Source: Methylotetracoccus sp.
GTDB taxonomy: Bacteria > Pseudomonadota > Gammaproteobacteria > Methylococcales > Methylococcaceae
Length of the DNA stretch: 7,911 nt
Reading direction: 5' to 3'
Assembly: GCA_025458755.1 (NCBI GenBank)
Contig: JALORT010000219.1
Span: 1-7,911, forward strand
Shown here: in pieces, positions 1 through 5,913 of the stretch
Layout of the letters: every line of letters begins with the position of its first letter
Numbering within the stretch: position 1 is the stretch's first letter
Position numbers and translations under genes: made by a program
Notes under the pieces: model-generated
Database searches by the model: none
Told to the model about the DNA's origin: nothing
Seen by the model: the letters and a program-made list of their open reading frames with translations, nothing else

Positions 1-345
1 GTGTTGGAGGCCACCGGCATGTGTACTTGCCAGTATGATGCAGTGGCCGACCGCTTGTGGTGGAGCCGGAACGCCCCCACAGTGCTGCGTTGCGTGGCAG
101 ACGGGCCACCCACCGCATTGGCGGGATGGACGGCCATGATACATCCCGAGGACCGACACGGATTGCCCAGCCACCTCCGGATTGCCCGCGTGCACTCCGA
201 TGATCACCTGCAGGAAGTGGAATGCCGTCTCCGGACCCGTGACAACACCTGGCAACGGGTGCGCATCCGGAGCCGCGCGACCCGGCGTGACGAACAAGGC
301 TGCGTCCTGGAGGTCGTCGCGACACTAGCTACTATCGGCACATAG
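1..345 (+). CDS. PAS-domain protein, probably 5'-truncated by the window edge
   Basis: The 114-residue reading frame opens at the first base with a GTG, so the gene may begin upstream and the start is uncertain. The sequence has the layout of a PAS_3-type fold: an N-terminal strand around residues 5-25 with an aromatic WWS, the motif WTAMIHPEDR at about 43-52, and the C-terminal strands ECRLRTRDNTWQRVRIR at about 74-90. PAS_3 domains usually sense a ligand or mediate dimerisation inside sensor kinases, diguanylate cyclases or chemoreceptors. Here the frame stops right after the PAS core, and no kinase, GGDEF or other output domain follows in any + frame before dusB. It is either the C-terminal PAS module of a longer protein or a small or remnant PAS protein. 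The fold assignment is fairly secure; the function is unknown. Confidence 0.55.
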   Translation: MLEATGMCTCQYDAVADRLWWSRNAPTVLRCVADGPPTALAGWTAMIHPEDRHGLPSHLRIARVHSDDHLQEVECRLRTRDNTWQRVRIRSRATRRDEQGCVLEVVATLATIGT

Positions 346-502
346 TCGCGCCGGTCGCCGACACCGATGAGGAAGTAACATGGTCGCTTCGCCGGCCCCG
401 CTGCGAAGGAGCACGAGCGGCGGCGCAGGCCGTCCACACGCCAAGCGCAGTGGGCCGCCCCGACCCTCCGGTCATGGCAACCCCCGGCCGGAACACGGCG
501 CT

Positions 503-530
503 TTGCCCGCTCCCGTGTTTCCGTTAGACT
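503..530 (+). promoter_or_regulatory. Possible sigma70 promoter of the dusB-fis-purH operon
   Basis: TTGCCC (503-508) and TAGACT (525-530) are separated by 16 bp and match the -35 and -10 consensus at four of six positions each. Transcription would begin near 537, leaving a leader of about 24 nt before the dusB ATG. No other good candidate was seen in the 346-560 gap. This rests on consensus resemblance alone. Confidence 0.3.
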
Positions 531-560
531 TGGGGCGTCGTCTTTGTCGGCCACCCGTCG

Positions 561-1520
561 ATGCACATCGGCCCCTATCATCTCGCCAATCGACTGATTC
601 TCGCACCCATGGCGGGGGTGACTGATCTGCCCTACCGGCGGCTTTGCAGGCGTTTCGGTGCGTCTCTGGCCGTGTCGGAGATGTCTTCCAGCAACCCTGC
701 GCTTCGACACCATCGCCAGACCTTGCTGAAAAGCGCGTACCAAGGCGAACCCGAACCCCGCTCCGCACAGATTCTGGGTACCGACCCGGCACACATGGCC
801 GATGCCGCGCGGTTCGGCGTCGAACGGGGCGCTCAGATCATCGACATCAACATGGGCTGCCCGGCGAAGAAGGTCTGCAGCAAGGCGGCCGGCTCAGCGC
901 TGCTTCGCGATGAACGGCGTGTAGGCGAGATTTTGGATGCCGTCGTAGCGGCTGTTGATGTCCCGGTCACGTTGAAAATTCGCACCGGTTGGGATCCCGA
1001 TCACAAGAACGCGGTCGCCGTAGCGAGGATCGCCGAAGCCGCTGGCGTCAGCGCCCTGTCCTTACATGGTCGCACCCGCGCATGTGGCTTTTCCGGACCC
1101 GTGGAATACCATACAATCAGGGACGTAAAACAGGCGGTCCGAATTCCAGTCATCGCCAATGGCGACATCGACTCTCCTGCTAAGGCCAGAGCTGTCCTCG
1201 ACTTCACTGCAGCGGACGCGTTGATGATCGGGCGAGCCGCCTTGGGGCGTCCGTGGCTGTTCCGGGAAATCGAAACCTTTCTAAACGACTCGCACCTGCC
1301 GTCCGAGCCGACGTCGCAGGAGTTTCTCGCCGTAATCCGGGAGCATTTATTGGACCTTTATGCCTTCTATGGTGAATGCCTCGGCGTTCTTATCGCGAGA
1401 AAGCACGTCGGCTGGTATTTCGGACATCGTTCCGGATGGAACGCTGGCGAACGGGGGCGGGAATTCAATGCGCAGACGGATGCCCAAGAGCAGATGGATT
1501 TCCTCGCGGAGTTGGATTGA
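561..1520 (+). CDS. dusB: tRNA-dihydrouridine synthase B
   Basis: This FMN enzyme reduces specific uridines in the tRNA D-loop to dihydrouridine, using NADPH, in the cytoplasm. The 319-residue product aligns along its whole length with E. coli DusB. Visible landmarks are the FMN-barrel start LILAPMAGVTDLPYR (12-26), SEMSSSNP (39-46), the catalytic segment INMGCPAKKV with Cys100, LKIRTGW with Lys139, LHGRTRAC with His169, IPVIANGDI (195-203) and ALMIGRAALGRPW (220-232). A helical domain follows and contains the conserved ARKHVGWY. An in-frame TAG at 525-527 and no better codon after it fix the start at the ATG at 561. There is no clear Shine-Dalgarno sequence, so translation may be weakly initiated or depend on a short leader. 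It is the first gene of a dusB-fis-purH cluster; dusB-fis is a classic gammaproteobacterial operon in which fis is the growth-regulated partner. Confidence 0.96.
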   Translation: MHIGPYHLANRLILAPMAGVTDLPYRRLCRRFGASLAVSEMSSSNPALRHHRQTLLKSAYQGEPEPRSAQILGTDPAHMADAARFGVERGAQIIDINMGCPAKKVCSKAAGSALLRDERRVGEILDAVVAAVDVPVTLKIRTGWDPDHKNAVAVARIAEAAGVSALSLHGRTRACGFSGPVEYHTIRDVKQAVRIPVIANGDIDSPAKARAVLDFTAADALMIGRAALGRPWLFREIETFLNDSHLPSEPTSQEFLAVIREHLLDLYAFYGECLGVLIARKHVGWYFGHRSGWNAGERGREFNAQTDAQEQMDFLAELD

Positions 1521-1525
1521 ATCAT

Positions 1526-1533
1526 GGAGGGGA
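1526..1533 (+). promoter_or_regulatory. Strong ribosome binding site that selects the fis start
   Basis: GGAGGGGA lies 8 nt before the ATG at 1542. It overlaps the alternative upstream ATG at 1524, which has only a weak GGAG 12 nt ahead of it. Fis initiation is therefore more likely at 1542. The site is just past the dusB stop, consistent with coupled expression. Confidence 0.6.
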
Positions 1534-1541
1534 TAGATCGC

Positions 1542-1829
1542 ATGTCATCCGAAATCCGTCCGTGTTCCGCCCAAGTTCACATCCCGTCACCGGAGCGGGC
1601 CGACGGCTTGCTGAGCGAGCATGTTCGATCAGCAGTCGAACGCTACTTCGAGCAGCTCGAGGGTTACCAGGCGAACAACTTGTATGAAATGGTGCTCCAC
1701 GAAATCGAGCGTCCTCTGATTGAAACCGTACTGAGGCAATGTGGTCACAATCAGAGCCGAGCGGCGCAACTGCTGGGGCTGAGCCGCAGCACGCTGCGCA
1801 AGAAAATGATCCAGCACGGTATCGAATGA
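1542..1829 (+). CDS. fis: DNA-binding protein Fis
   Basis: Fis is a homodimeric nucleoid protein that bends DNA and activates or represses many promoters, classically rRNA operons and site-specific inversion enhancers. From the ATG at 1542 the product has 95 residues, close to the 98 of E. coli Fis; starting at the ATG at 1524 would give 101. The core is unmistakable: RYFEQLEG (34-41), NNLYEMVLHEIERPLIETVL (45-64) and a C-terminal helix-turn-helix of about residues 70-95, containing NQSRAAQLLGLSRSTLRKK. The N-terminal 25 residues, corresponding to the mobile beta-hairpin arm needed for Hin/Gin inversion, are divergent. The gene starts 21 nt after dusB and is followed 45 nt later by purH, the arrangement known from Pseudomonas. 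I chose 1542 because of the strong ribosome binding site. Confidence 0.93.
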   Translation: MSSEIRPCSAQVHIPSPERADGLLSEHVRSAVERYFEQLEGYQANNLYEMVLHEIERPLIETVLRQCGHNQSRAAQLLGLSRSTLRKKMIQHGIE

Positions 1830-1874
1830 TCCCGATTCGCCGGTCAGAGTATTTCACATCACATCGCTTTCCCA

Positions 1875-3380
1875 ATGAATTCAGTCCAACGCGCGCTGGT
1901 CAGCGTTTCCGACAAGACTGGCATCGTCGAATTTTGCCGCGCCTTGCAGGAACTCGGCATCGAGGTGATTTCCTCCGGGGGAACGGCGAGTCTGTTGGCC
2001 AAGAACAGCCTTTCGGTGATCGAAGTGTCTGCCTACACCGGTTTTCCGGAGATGATGGACGGTCGTCTGAAGACACTGCATCCGCGAATCCATGGAGGCA
2101 TTCTTGGCCGGCGCGGCATTGATGATGTCGTGATGGCGGACCACGCCATCGAACCCATCGATCTCGTGGTTGTCAACTTGTATCCGTTCGAAGAAACGAT
2201 CGCCCGACCCGGCTGTGACCTTGCTACGGCGATCGAAAACATCGACATCGGCGGTCCGGCCCTGCTGCGGGCGGCTGCCAAGAACCATGCGTCGGTCGGC
2301 GTGGTGGTTGATCCCGGCGACTACGGCCCGGTGATCGATGAACTTCGCGCCGGTCACCGGGTTTTGTCTGATGCAACGCGTTTCGCCCTCGCTGCGAAGA
2401 CCTTCCGTCACACCGCTTGGTACGACGGCGCCGTTGCCGACTACCTCAACGCCAAGACGAACGAGCGGACCGCTTTCCCCGACCGCCTGCTGCTGCGTTT
2501 CACGCAGAAACAGGTGATGCGGTACGGCGAGAATCCCCATCAGCGCGCTGCATTTTACGTCGAAACGGCTGCCGTTCCTGGCAGTATCGCCGGTGCCCGC
2601 CAAATTCAGGGCAAGGATCTTTCGTTCAACAATATCGCGGATGCCGACGCGGCGCTGGAATGCGTCAAGACCTTCGATGAAGGTCCAGCGTGTGTCATCG
2701 TCAAACATGCCAATCCGTGTGGCGTTGCACTCGGACCGACGCTGACGGAAGCCTACCTTCGCGCCTATGCCACCGACCCGACATCCGCATTCGGCGGCAT
2801 CATCGCGTTTAACCGGCCGTTGGATGCGGCCACGGCCGCCGCGATCCTGGACCGTCAGTTCGTCGAAGTCATCGTCGCGTCCGGCATTGCACCGGATGCG
2901 TTGACAGCGCTGTCCGGAAAACCGAACATCCGGGTTCTGGATTGCGGTGTGCCGGAGGCGTCGCCCGCCTCGGCGATGGACTATCGACGGGTGAATGGCG
3001 GCTTATTGGTACAGGAGTGCGACCGAGCCCGTATCGACATCAACGAGCTCCGCATCGTCACGCACCGGGCGCCTACTGCCCAGGAGTTGCTGGATCTTGC
3101 GTTCGCCTGGAAGGTTGTCAAGTTTGTGAAATCGAACGCCATCGTGTCGGCCCGCATCGCCGCGATCAAGGCGGCCGATGAAGGGCTTTCGATCACGGGT
3201 TCGGTGATCGCCTCGGATGCGTTCTTCCCATTTCGGGACGGGATTGATGCGGCGGCGGAAGCAGGCGTCACGGCGGTCATTCAACCGGGCGGTTCGGTAC
3301 GCGACGAGGAAGTCATTGCCGCCGCGAACGAGCACGGTCTGGCAATGGTATTCACCGGCATTCGCCATTTTCGTCACTGA
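1875..3380 (+). CDS. purH: Bifunctional AICAR transformylase / IMP cyclohydrolase with an internal deletion
   Basis: PurH performs the last two steps of de novo purine synthesis: formylation of AICAR with 10-formyl-tetrahydrofolate, then ring closure to IMP. The N-terminal cyclohydrolase domain (about 1-200) is intact: SSGGTA (33-38), [16 protein letters not shown] with Lys66, NLYPF with Tyr103, NIDIGGP with Asp124 and AAKNH with Lys136. The transformylase domain has MRYGENPHQ (215-223), VKHANPCG with the catalytic Lys277-His278 pair, [43 protein letters not shown] and the expected C-terminus RHFRH. At 501 residues it is shorter than E. coli PurH (529). Most of the difference is a clean gap after Val424: about 19 residues with the nearly invariant GxGAGQMSR segment are absent. 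The transformylase half may be impaired, or the gap may be an assembly error. No Shine-Dalgarno is evident before the ATG at 1875. No purD follows. Confidence 0.95.
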   Translation: MNSVQRALVSVSDKTGIVEFCRALQELGIEVISSGGTASLLAKNSLSVIEVSAYTGFPEMMDGRLKTLHPRIHGGILGRRGIDDVVMADHAIEPIDLVVVNLYPFEETIARPGCDLATAIENIDIGGPALLRAAAKNHASVGVVVDPGDYGPVIDELRAGHRVLSDATRFALAAKTFRHTAWYDGAVADYLNAKTNERTAFPDRLLLRFTQKQVMRYGENPHQRAAFYVETAAVPGSIAGARQIQGKDLSFNNIADADAALECVKTFDEGPACVIVKHANPCGVALGPTLTEAYLRAYATDPTSAFGGIIAFNRPLDAATAAAILDRQFVEVIVASGIAPDALTALSGKPNIRVLDCGVPEASPASAMDYRRVNGGLLVQECDRARIDINELRIVTHRAPTAQELLDLAFAWKVVKFVKSNAIVSARIAAIKAADEGLSITGSVIASDAFFPFRDGIDAAAEAGVTAVIQPGGSVRDEEVIAAANEHGLAMVFTGIRHFRH

Positions 3381-3409
3381 CCGCCGCTTTTCTGCCGTAG
3401 ACCGAGGCC

Positions 3410-3423
3410 CGCCGCAAGCGGCG
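3410..3423 (+). repeat. Short GC-rich hairpin downstream of purH
   Basis: CGCCGC and GCGGCG form a perfect inverted repeat around AA, realistically a 5-bp stem with a 4-nt loop. It begins 30 nt after the purH stop. No U-tract follows, so it is not a convincing intrinsic terminator, but it could protect the mRNA 3' end or act with Rho. Confidence 0.3.
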
Positions 3424-3507
3424 CCGATCGTGGAGAGTAGGAGGGAGCGACGACCGTGACACTGGCATGGTCCGTTTGAATCATCTCGACGCGGCTTCCC
3501 ACCGCTC

Positions 3508-3532
3508 AAAAAAGGGCGCGTCGCTCACCCTT
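3508..3532 (-). terminator. Probable intrinsic terminator of speD
   Basis: Read on the minus strand, AAGGGTG (3532-3526) pairs with CGCCCTT (3518-3512), with one G-T wobble, around a 7-nt loop. The six consecutive T residues at 3513-3508 form the tail. It lies about 90 nt beyond the speD stop. Read on the + strand, the G-T wobble becomes a C-A mismatch, so it serves speD better than purH. Confidence 0.55.
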
Positions 3533-3622
3533 GTTCTCCCGATGCGGCGCCTGATCAATCCCAACGGTCGCGTCCAGGAGGCGCTGGAGTCACTTTCCGA
3601 GCACTCGAGTCGACGCGTCGCT

Positions 3623-4417
3623 TCAGCGGCGCAGCTTGTAGTTCCGTCCGTAGAAAATCTCCGCCATCTCCTGCTTCAGCTGTTTCTGGATAGCGATCCG
3701 CTCCTCGGGAATCAGCGCATCCTTGTCGGTTTCGAACAGGTAGTTATCGAGCACGAAGTCCTTCAAGATCATTTTGGTGTGAAAGATGTGCTCCTGGTAG
3801 ACGTTCACGTCGATCATCTGGTACCGATCCGCCATGATGTCGGAGATGTAGTTCTGGATCGATGTGATTTCGTGATCAATGTAGTGTTTCTGCCCGGCGA
3901 TGTCGCGCGTGAACCCACGCACGCGGTAGTCCATGATCACAATGTCCGACTGGAAACTGTGGATCAGGTAATTCAGTGCCTTGAGCGGTGAGATGCGACC
4001 GCAGGTGGACACATCGATGTCCGCCCTGAACGTGCTGATGCCGCCGTAAGGATGGCTTTCCGGGTAGGTATGGACGGTAATGTGACTCTTGTTCAAATGC
4101 GCGACCACGGATTCCGGCATCGGCCCCGGGGCTTCGATATTCGTGACCGTGTGGGGCACGTGACCTTCTGAAATCAGCATCGTCACGCTGGCACCCTGAG
4201 GTTCGTAGTCCTGGCGTGCGATATTCAGAATTTCCGCGCCGATAATCGCATTGACATCGGTCAGTATCTGTGTCACCCGCTCTGCACTGTAGGCCTCATC
4301 GATATACTCGATATACCTACGCTGCTGCTGTTCGCTCTTCGCGTAACAGATGTCATAGATATTGAAGCTCAACGACTTGGTGAGATTGTTAAAACCGTGT
4401 AATTGCAATTTATCCAT
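3623..4417 (-). CDS. speD: S-adenosylmethionine decarboxylase proenzyme, E. coli type
   Basis: SpeD decarboxylates S-adenosylmethionine to supply the aminopropyl group for spermidine synthesis. The 264-residue product equals the E. coli enzyme in length and aligns throughout. It starts [18 protein letters not shown], followed by [22 protein letters not shown], the self-cleavage site [60 protein letters not shown] and the C-terminal YGRN. Cleavage is expected between Lys110 and Ser111, the serine becoming the catalytic pyruvoyl group; Cys139 matches the conserved active-site cysteine. I chose the ATG at 4417 because it matches the family N-terminus and has GGGGTGA just upstream. An in-frame TTG at 4453 would add 12 unconserved residues. 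No spermidine synthase gene is adjacent. It is convergent with purH and lies downstream, in the same orientation, of the OsmC-family gene, from which a small inserted element separates it. Confidence 0.96.
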   Translation of the reverse strand: MDKLQLHGFNNLTKSLSFNIYDICYAKSEQQQRRYIEYIDEAYSAERVTQILTDVNAIIGAEILNIARQDYEPQGASVTMLISEGHVPHTVTNIEAPGPMPESVVAHLNKSHITVHTYPESHPYGGISTFRADIDVSTCGRISPLKALNYLIHSFQSDIVIMDYRVRGFTRDIAGQKHYIDHEITSIQNYISDIMADRYQMIDVNVYQEHIFHTKMILKDFVLDNYLFETDKDALIPEERIAIQKQLKQEMAEIFYGRNYKLRR

Positions 4418-4494
4418 TGGTTTCACCCCAACCCTGTCGTCAGCAAGGAGCAAGCTCTTCGGAATGGGTTTCGGACGGGGTCCGCTGCAGAAGC

Positions 4495-4666
4495 AAATTT
4501 AAAAGGCTCTGTCTGCGTTAAATGTTGAAATCCGTAACGCCTTGGTTCGCCGAGATTGCCGCTGGTTGCATTCCAAAGACAAGCCAATGGAAATCAGGAC
4601 GTTGGGAAATCTCGCCGGAGAGCCCAGACATTTTCAACTGTTTACGCAGACAGAGCCAAATTTAAA
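4495..4666. mobile_element. MITE-like element with 26-bp terminal inverted repeats and flanking direct repeat
   Basis: The element proper is 4505-4657 (153 bp). The left end (4505-4530) and the reverse complement of the right end (4657-4632) agree at 23 of 26 positions: the first 14 bases, GGCTCTGTCTGCGT, are identical, then a 6-base block with 3 mismatches, then identical TTGAAA. AAATTTAAA occurs on both sides, at 4495-4503 and 4658-4666, as expected of a 9-bp target duplication, with one extra A (4504) on the left. The interior has further complementarity (CGAGATT 4551-4557 with AATCTCG 4608-4614; TTCCA 4571-4575 with TGGAA 4588-4592), so one strand could fold into a long nested hairpin. 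There is no credible reading frame inside. These are the marks of a non-autonomous insertion-sequence derivative. The parent family was not recognised. Confidence 0.7.
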
Positions 4667-4683
4667 GGCGGGACCGCAGCCCG
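4658..4683 (-). terminator. Weak possible terminator of the OsmC-family gene
   Basis: On the minus strand CGGG (4683-4680) can pair with CCCG (4672-4669) around a 7-nt loop. CC and then TTTAAATTT (4666-4658) follow. The stem is only 4 bp and the tail is interrupted by adenines, so the call is tentative. It starts 8 nt after the gene's stop codon, and its tail is the right-hand copy of the repeat flanking the adjacent inserted element. Confidence 0.25.
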
Positions 4684-4690
4684 TCGGGCA

Positions 4691-5107
4691 CTAGGCAGCG
4701 AGAATTTCGTAATCATGCGTGATCGCTGCCGTCTTGCCGAGCATGATGGCCGCCGAACAATATTTTTCTGCGGAAAGTTCGATCGCCCGCTGAACCGCCG
4801 CCTCGTTCAACCCGTTCCCCGAGATCACGAAATGCACATGGATTCGGGTGAACACCTTCGGGTCCGCCTCGGCGCGTTCAGCATCAAGCGTGACCTCACA
4901 CCGCTGAACCGGATGTCGACCCTTCCGTAAAATGTGCACAACATCGAAAGCCGTGCACCCGCCCATTCCGACCAGCAGCATCTCCATCGGGCGTATCCCC
5001 AGGTTCTGCCCGCCGCTTTCCGGAGGACCGTCCATCACGACACAATGTCCGCTTCCAGACTCCCCGACGAAGAGACTATCGTCCACCCATTTGACTCGTG
5101 CCTTCAT
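4691..5107 (-). CDS. yhfA: OsmC/Ohr-superfamily protein, YhfA type
   Basis: The 138-residue product aligns end to end with E. coli YhfA, from MKARVKWVDD to the terminal THDYEILAA. OsmC/Ohr proteins are small cytoplasmic homodimers that reduce organic hydroperoxides through two cysteines. Both are present: Cys51 in GMGGCTAFDVV and Cys117 in SAEKYCSAAIML. The segment PMEMLLVGMGG before the first cysteine is also typical. The substrate of the YhfA branch is not established, so peroxidase activity is inferred from the superfamily. The ATG at 5107 is preceded by GGAAGAGAG (5118-5110), a good ribosome binding site. The gene diverges from the crp-family gene, as yhfA does from crp in E. coli, and points toward speD, as in Pseudomonas. 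The long conservation of this pair suggests a regulatory or functional link to the CRP-type protein. Confidence 0.9.
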   Translation of the reverse strand: MKARVKWVDDSLFVGESGSGHCVVMDGPPESGGQNLGIRPMEMLLVGMGGCTAFDVVHILRKGRHPVQRCEVTLDAERAEADPKVFTRIHVHFVISGNGLNEAAVQRAIELSAEKYCSAAIMLGKTAAITHDYEILAA

Positions 5108-5147
5108 GACTCTCTTCCGACCCCGGGGGAAAATAGCGCGCTAGGAT

Positions 5148-5153
5148 ATCATA
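5148..5153 (-). promoter_or_regulatory. Candidate -10 element of the yhfA promoter
   Basis: TATGAT on the minus strand (5153-5148) matches the sigma70 -10 consensus at five of six positions and lies about 40 nt upstream of the yhfA ATG. No good -35 was found at normal spacing, so an activator may be needed. It lies back to back with the crp promoter. Confidence 0.4.
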
Positions 5154-5161
5154 ATTTACCT

Positions 5162-5187
5162 TGCCGCCGAGGAATGGCCCCGCGGCA
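5162..5187. promoter_or_regulatory. Inverted repeat in the yhfA-crp divergent promoter, possible operator
   Basis: TGCCGC (5162-5167) and GCGGCA (5182-5187) form a dyad with a 14-bp spacer; counting flanking bases it can be extended to CCTTGCCGC and GCGGCAGG with one bulged T. It spans the expected -35 region of the crp promoter and abuts the yhfA -10. It does not resemble the CRP consensus TGTGA-N6-TCACA. It may be an operator or chance GC-rich symmetry. Confidence 0.3.
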
Positions 5188-5191
5188 GGCC

Positions 5192-5200
5192 TGCTACACT
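5192..5200 (+). promoter_or_regulatory. Extended -10 promoter of the crp-family gene
   Basis: TGCTACACT consists of a TGn extension joined to TACACT, four of six matches to the -10 consensus. A start near 5207 would give a leader of about 29 nt. No recognisable -35 lies 16-18 bp upstream, which fits an extended -10 promoter. Confidence 0.45.
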
Positions 5201-5235
5201 TTACTGCGTCTACCACTTCAAACTAGGACGAGCCG

Positions 5236-5910
5236 ATGCTTAGCGAACGAGAACGCCTGGTGCTGGACAGCTTACTGAAGCACAGCCACCGGCGCCGCTA
5301 TGCTTCCAAAGCCTGCATCTTTCGCCCCGGGGACCTGTGCGACACCCTGCACTATGTGGTCGAAGGTTCGGTGACGATCATCATGCCGGAGAAGAGTCTG
5401 AAAAAGGAAAGTACGCACCACGGAAAAAGTGACCAGGATGTGGTCCTGACTCACGTCTGCCGCGGCGATTTTCTCGGTGAGGCCGGCTTCTTCCTCGGGG
5501 AAAGACCTTACGAAGTCACCGCGAGAACGCGTGAAACCAGTGTGCTGGCCTCGATCAATTACAAACGGCTGATCCAGCTGTTGAATACAGAACTATCGAT
5601 GCACGCGTGCGAGATTTTACTGATGCTGGGACGGCATCTAGCGCACCGCCTGCTGCAAAGCCACCGCAAGGCGGCCAACCTTGCCGTACTCGATGTGGCG
5701 GACCGTATCTCCTACATTTTGACCGAACTCTGTGAGCAGCCGGATGCGCTGACGCATCCGGACGGCATGCAGATACGCATCACACGGCAGGAAATCGGCC
5801 GAATGGTGGGCTGTTCGCGGGAAATGGCAGGCCGCGTGCTCAGGTATTTGGAAACCGAAAATCGTATCGCGGCGAAGGGCAAGACCATCGTCGTTTACGG
5901 CACCCGCTGA
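5236..5910 (+). CDS. crp: CRP/Vfr/Clp-type global transcription regulator with an atypical effector pocket
   Basis: The 224-residue protein has the CRP layout: an N-terminal cyclic-nucleotide-binding beta-roll (about 18-115), a long dimerisation helix (about 118-150) and a C-terminal winged helix-turn-helix (about 150-224). The DNA-binding half is nearly identical to CRP and Vfr: QPDALTHPDGMQIRITRQEIG, then GCSREMAGR (192-200) with Arg195, Glu196 and Arg200 at the CRP recognition positions, ending GKTIVVYGTR. A TGTGA-type site is therefore expected. The effector half differs. GE is kept (81-82), but the E. coli Arg82-Ser83 pair aligns to Tyr92-Glu93 and Thr127-Ser128 to Ser142-His143. An extra stretch of about 11 residues, rich in Lys and His, lies near 53-67. 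Clp of Xanthomonas, a c-di-GMP-responsive homologue, also has Glu at the Ser83 position. The effector is uncertain. The ATG at 5236 has AGGA 7 nt upstream. Confidence 0.88.
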   Translation: MLSERERLVLDSLLKHSHRRRYASKACIFRPGDLCDTLHYVVEGSVTIIMPEKSLKKESTHHGKSDQDVVLTHVCRGDFLGEAGFFLGERPYEVTARTRETSVLASINYKRLIQLLNTELSMHACEILLMLGRHLAHRLLQSHRKAANLAVLDVADRISYILTELCEQPDALTHPDGMQIRITRQEIGRMVGCSREMAGRVLRYLETENRIAAKGKTIVVYGTR

Positions 5911-5913
5911 CGT

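Noticed and set aside
380..625. 81-codon + strand frame with GAGGAAG ahead of its ATG
   Set aside because: It overlaps the secure dusB start by 65 bp, is rich in Arg, Pro and Gly as expected of random frames in GC-rich DNA, and has no recognisable family features.
1524..1541. Upstream ATG for fis, giving a 101-residue protein
   Set aside because: Its own ribosome binding site is poor, while the GGAGGGGA that overlaps this codon is ideally placed for the ATG at 1542. It remains possible.
1881..2708. 275-codon minus-strand frame
   Set aside because: It lies wholly antisense to purH, whose protein is conserved across this stretch; the translation has no familiar motif.
3467..3991. 174-codon + strand frame beginning in the purH-speD gap
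   Set aside because: Most of it is antisense to the well-conserved speD, and the strong AGGAGGG upstream is too far from its ATG to serve it.
4418..4453. TTG start giving a 276-residue SpeD
   Set aside because: The extra 12 residues are not conserved, and the ATG at 4417 gives exactly the E. coli length and N-terminus.
4556..4930. 124-codon + strand frame starting within the small mobile element
   Set aside because: It runs antisense into yhfA and has no transposase-like feature; it does not represent a gene carried by the element.
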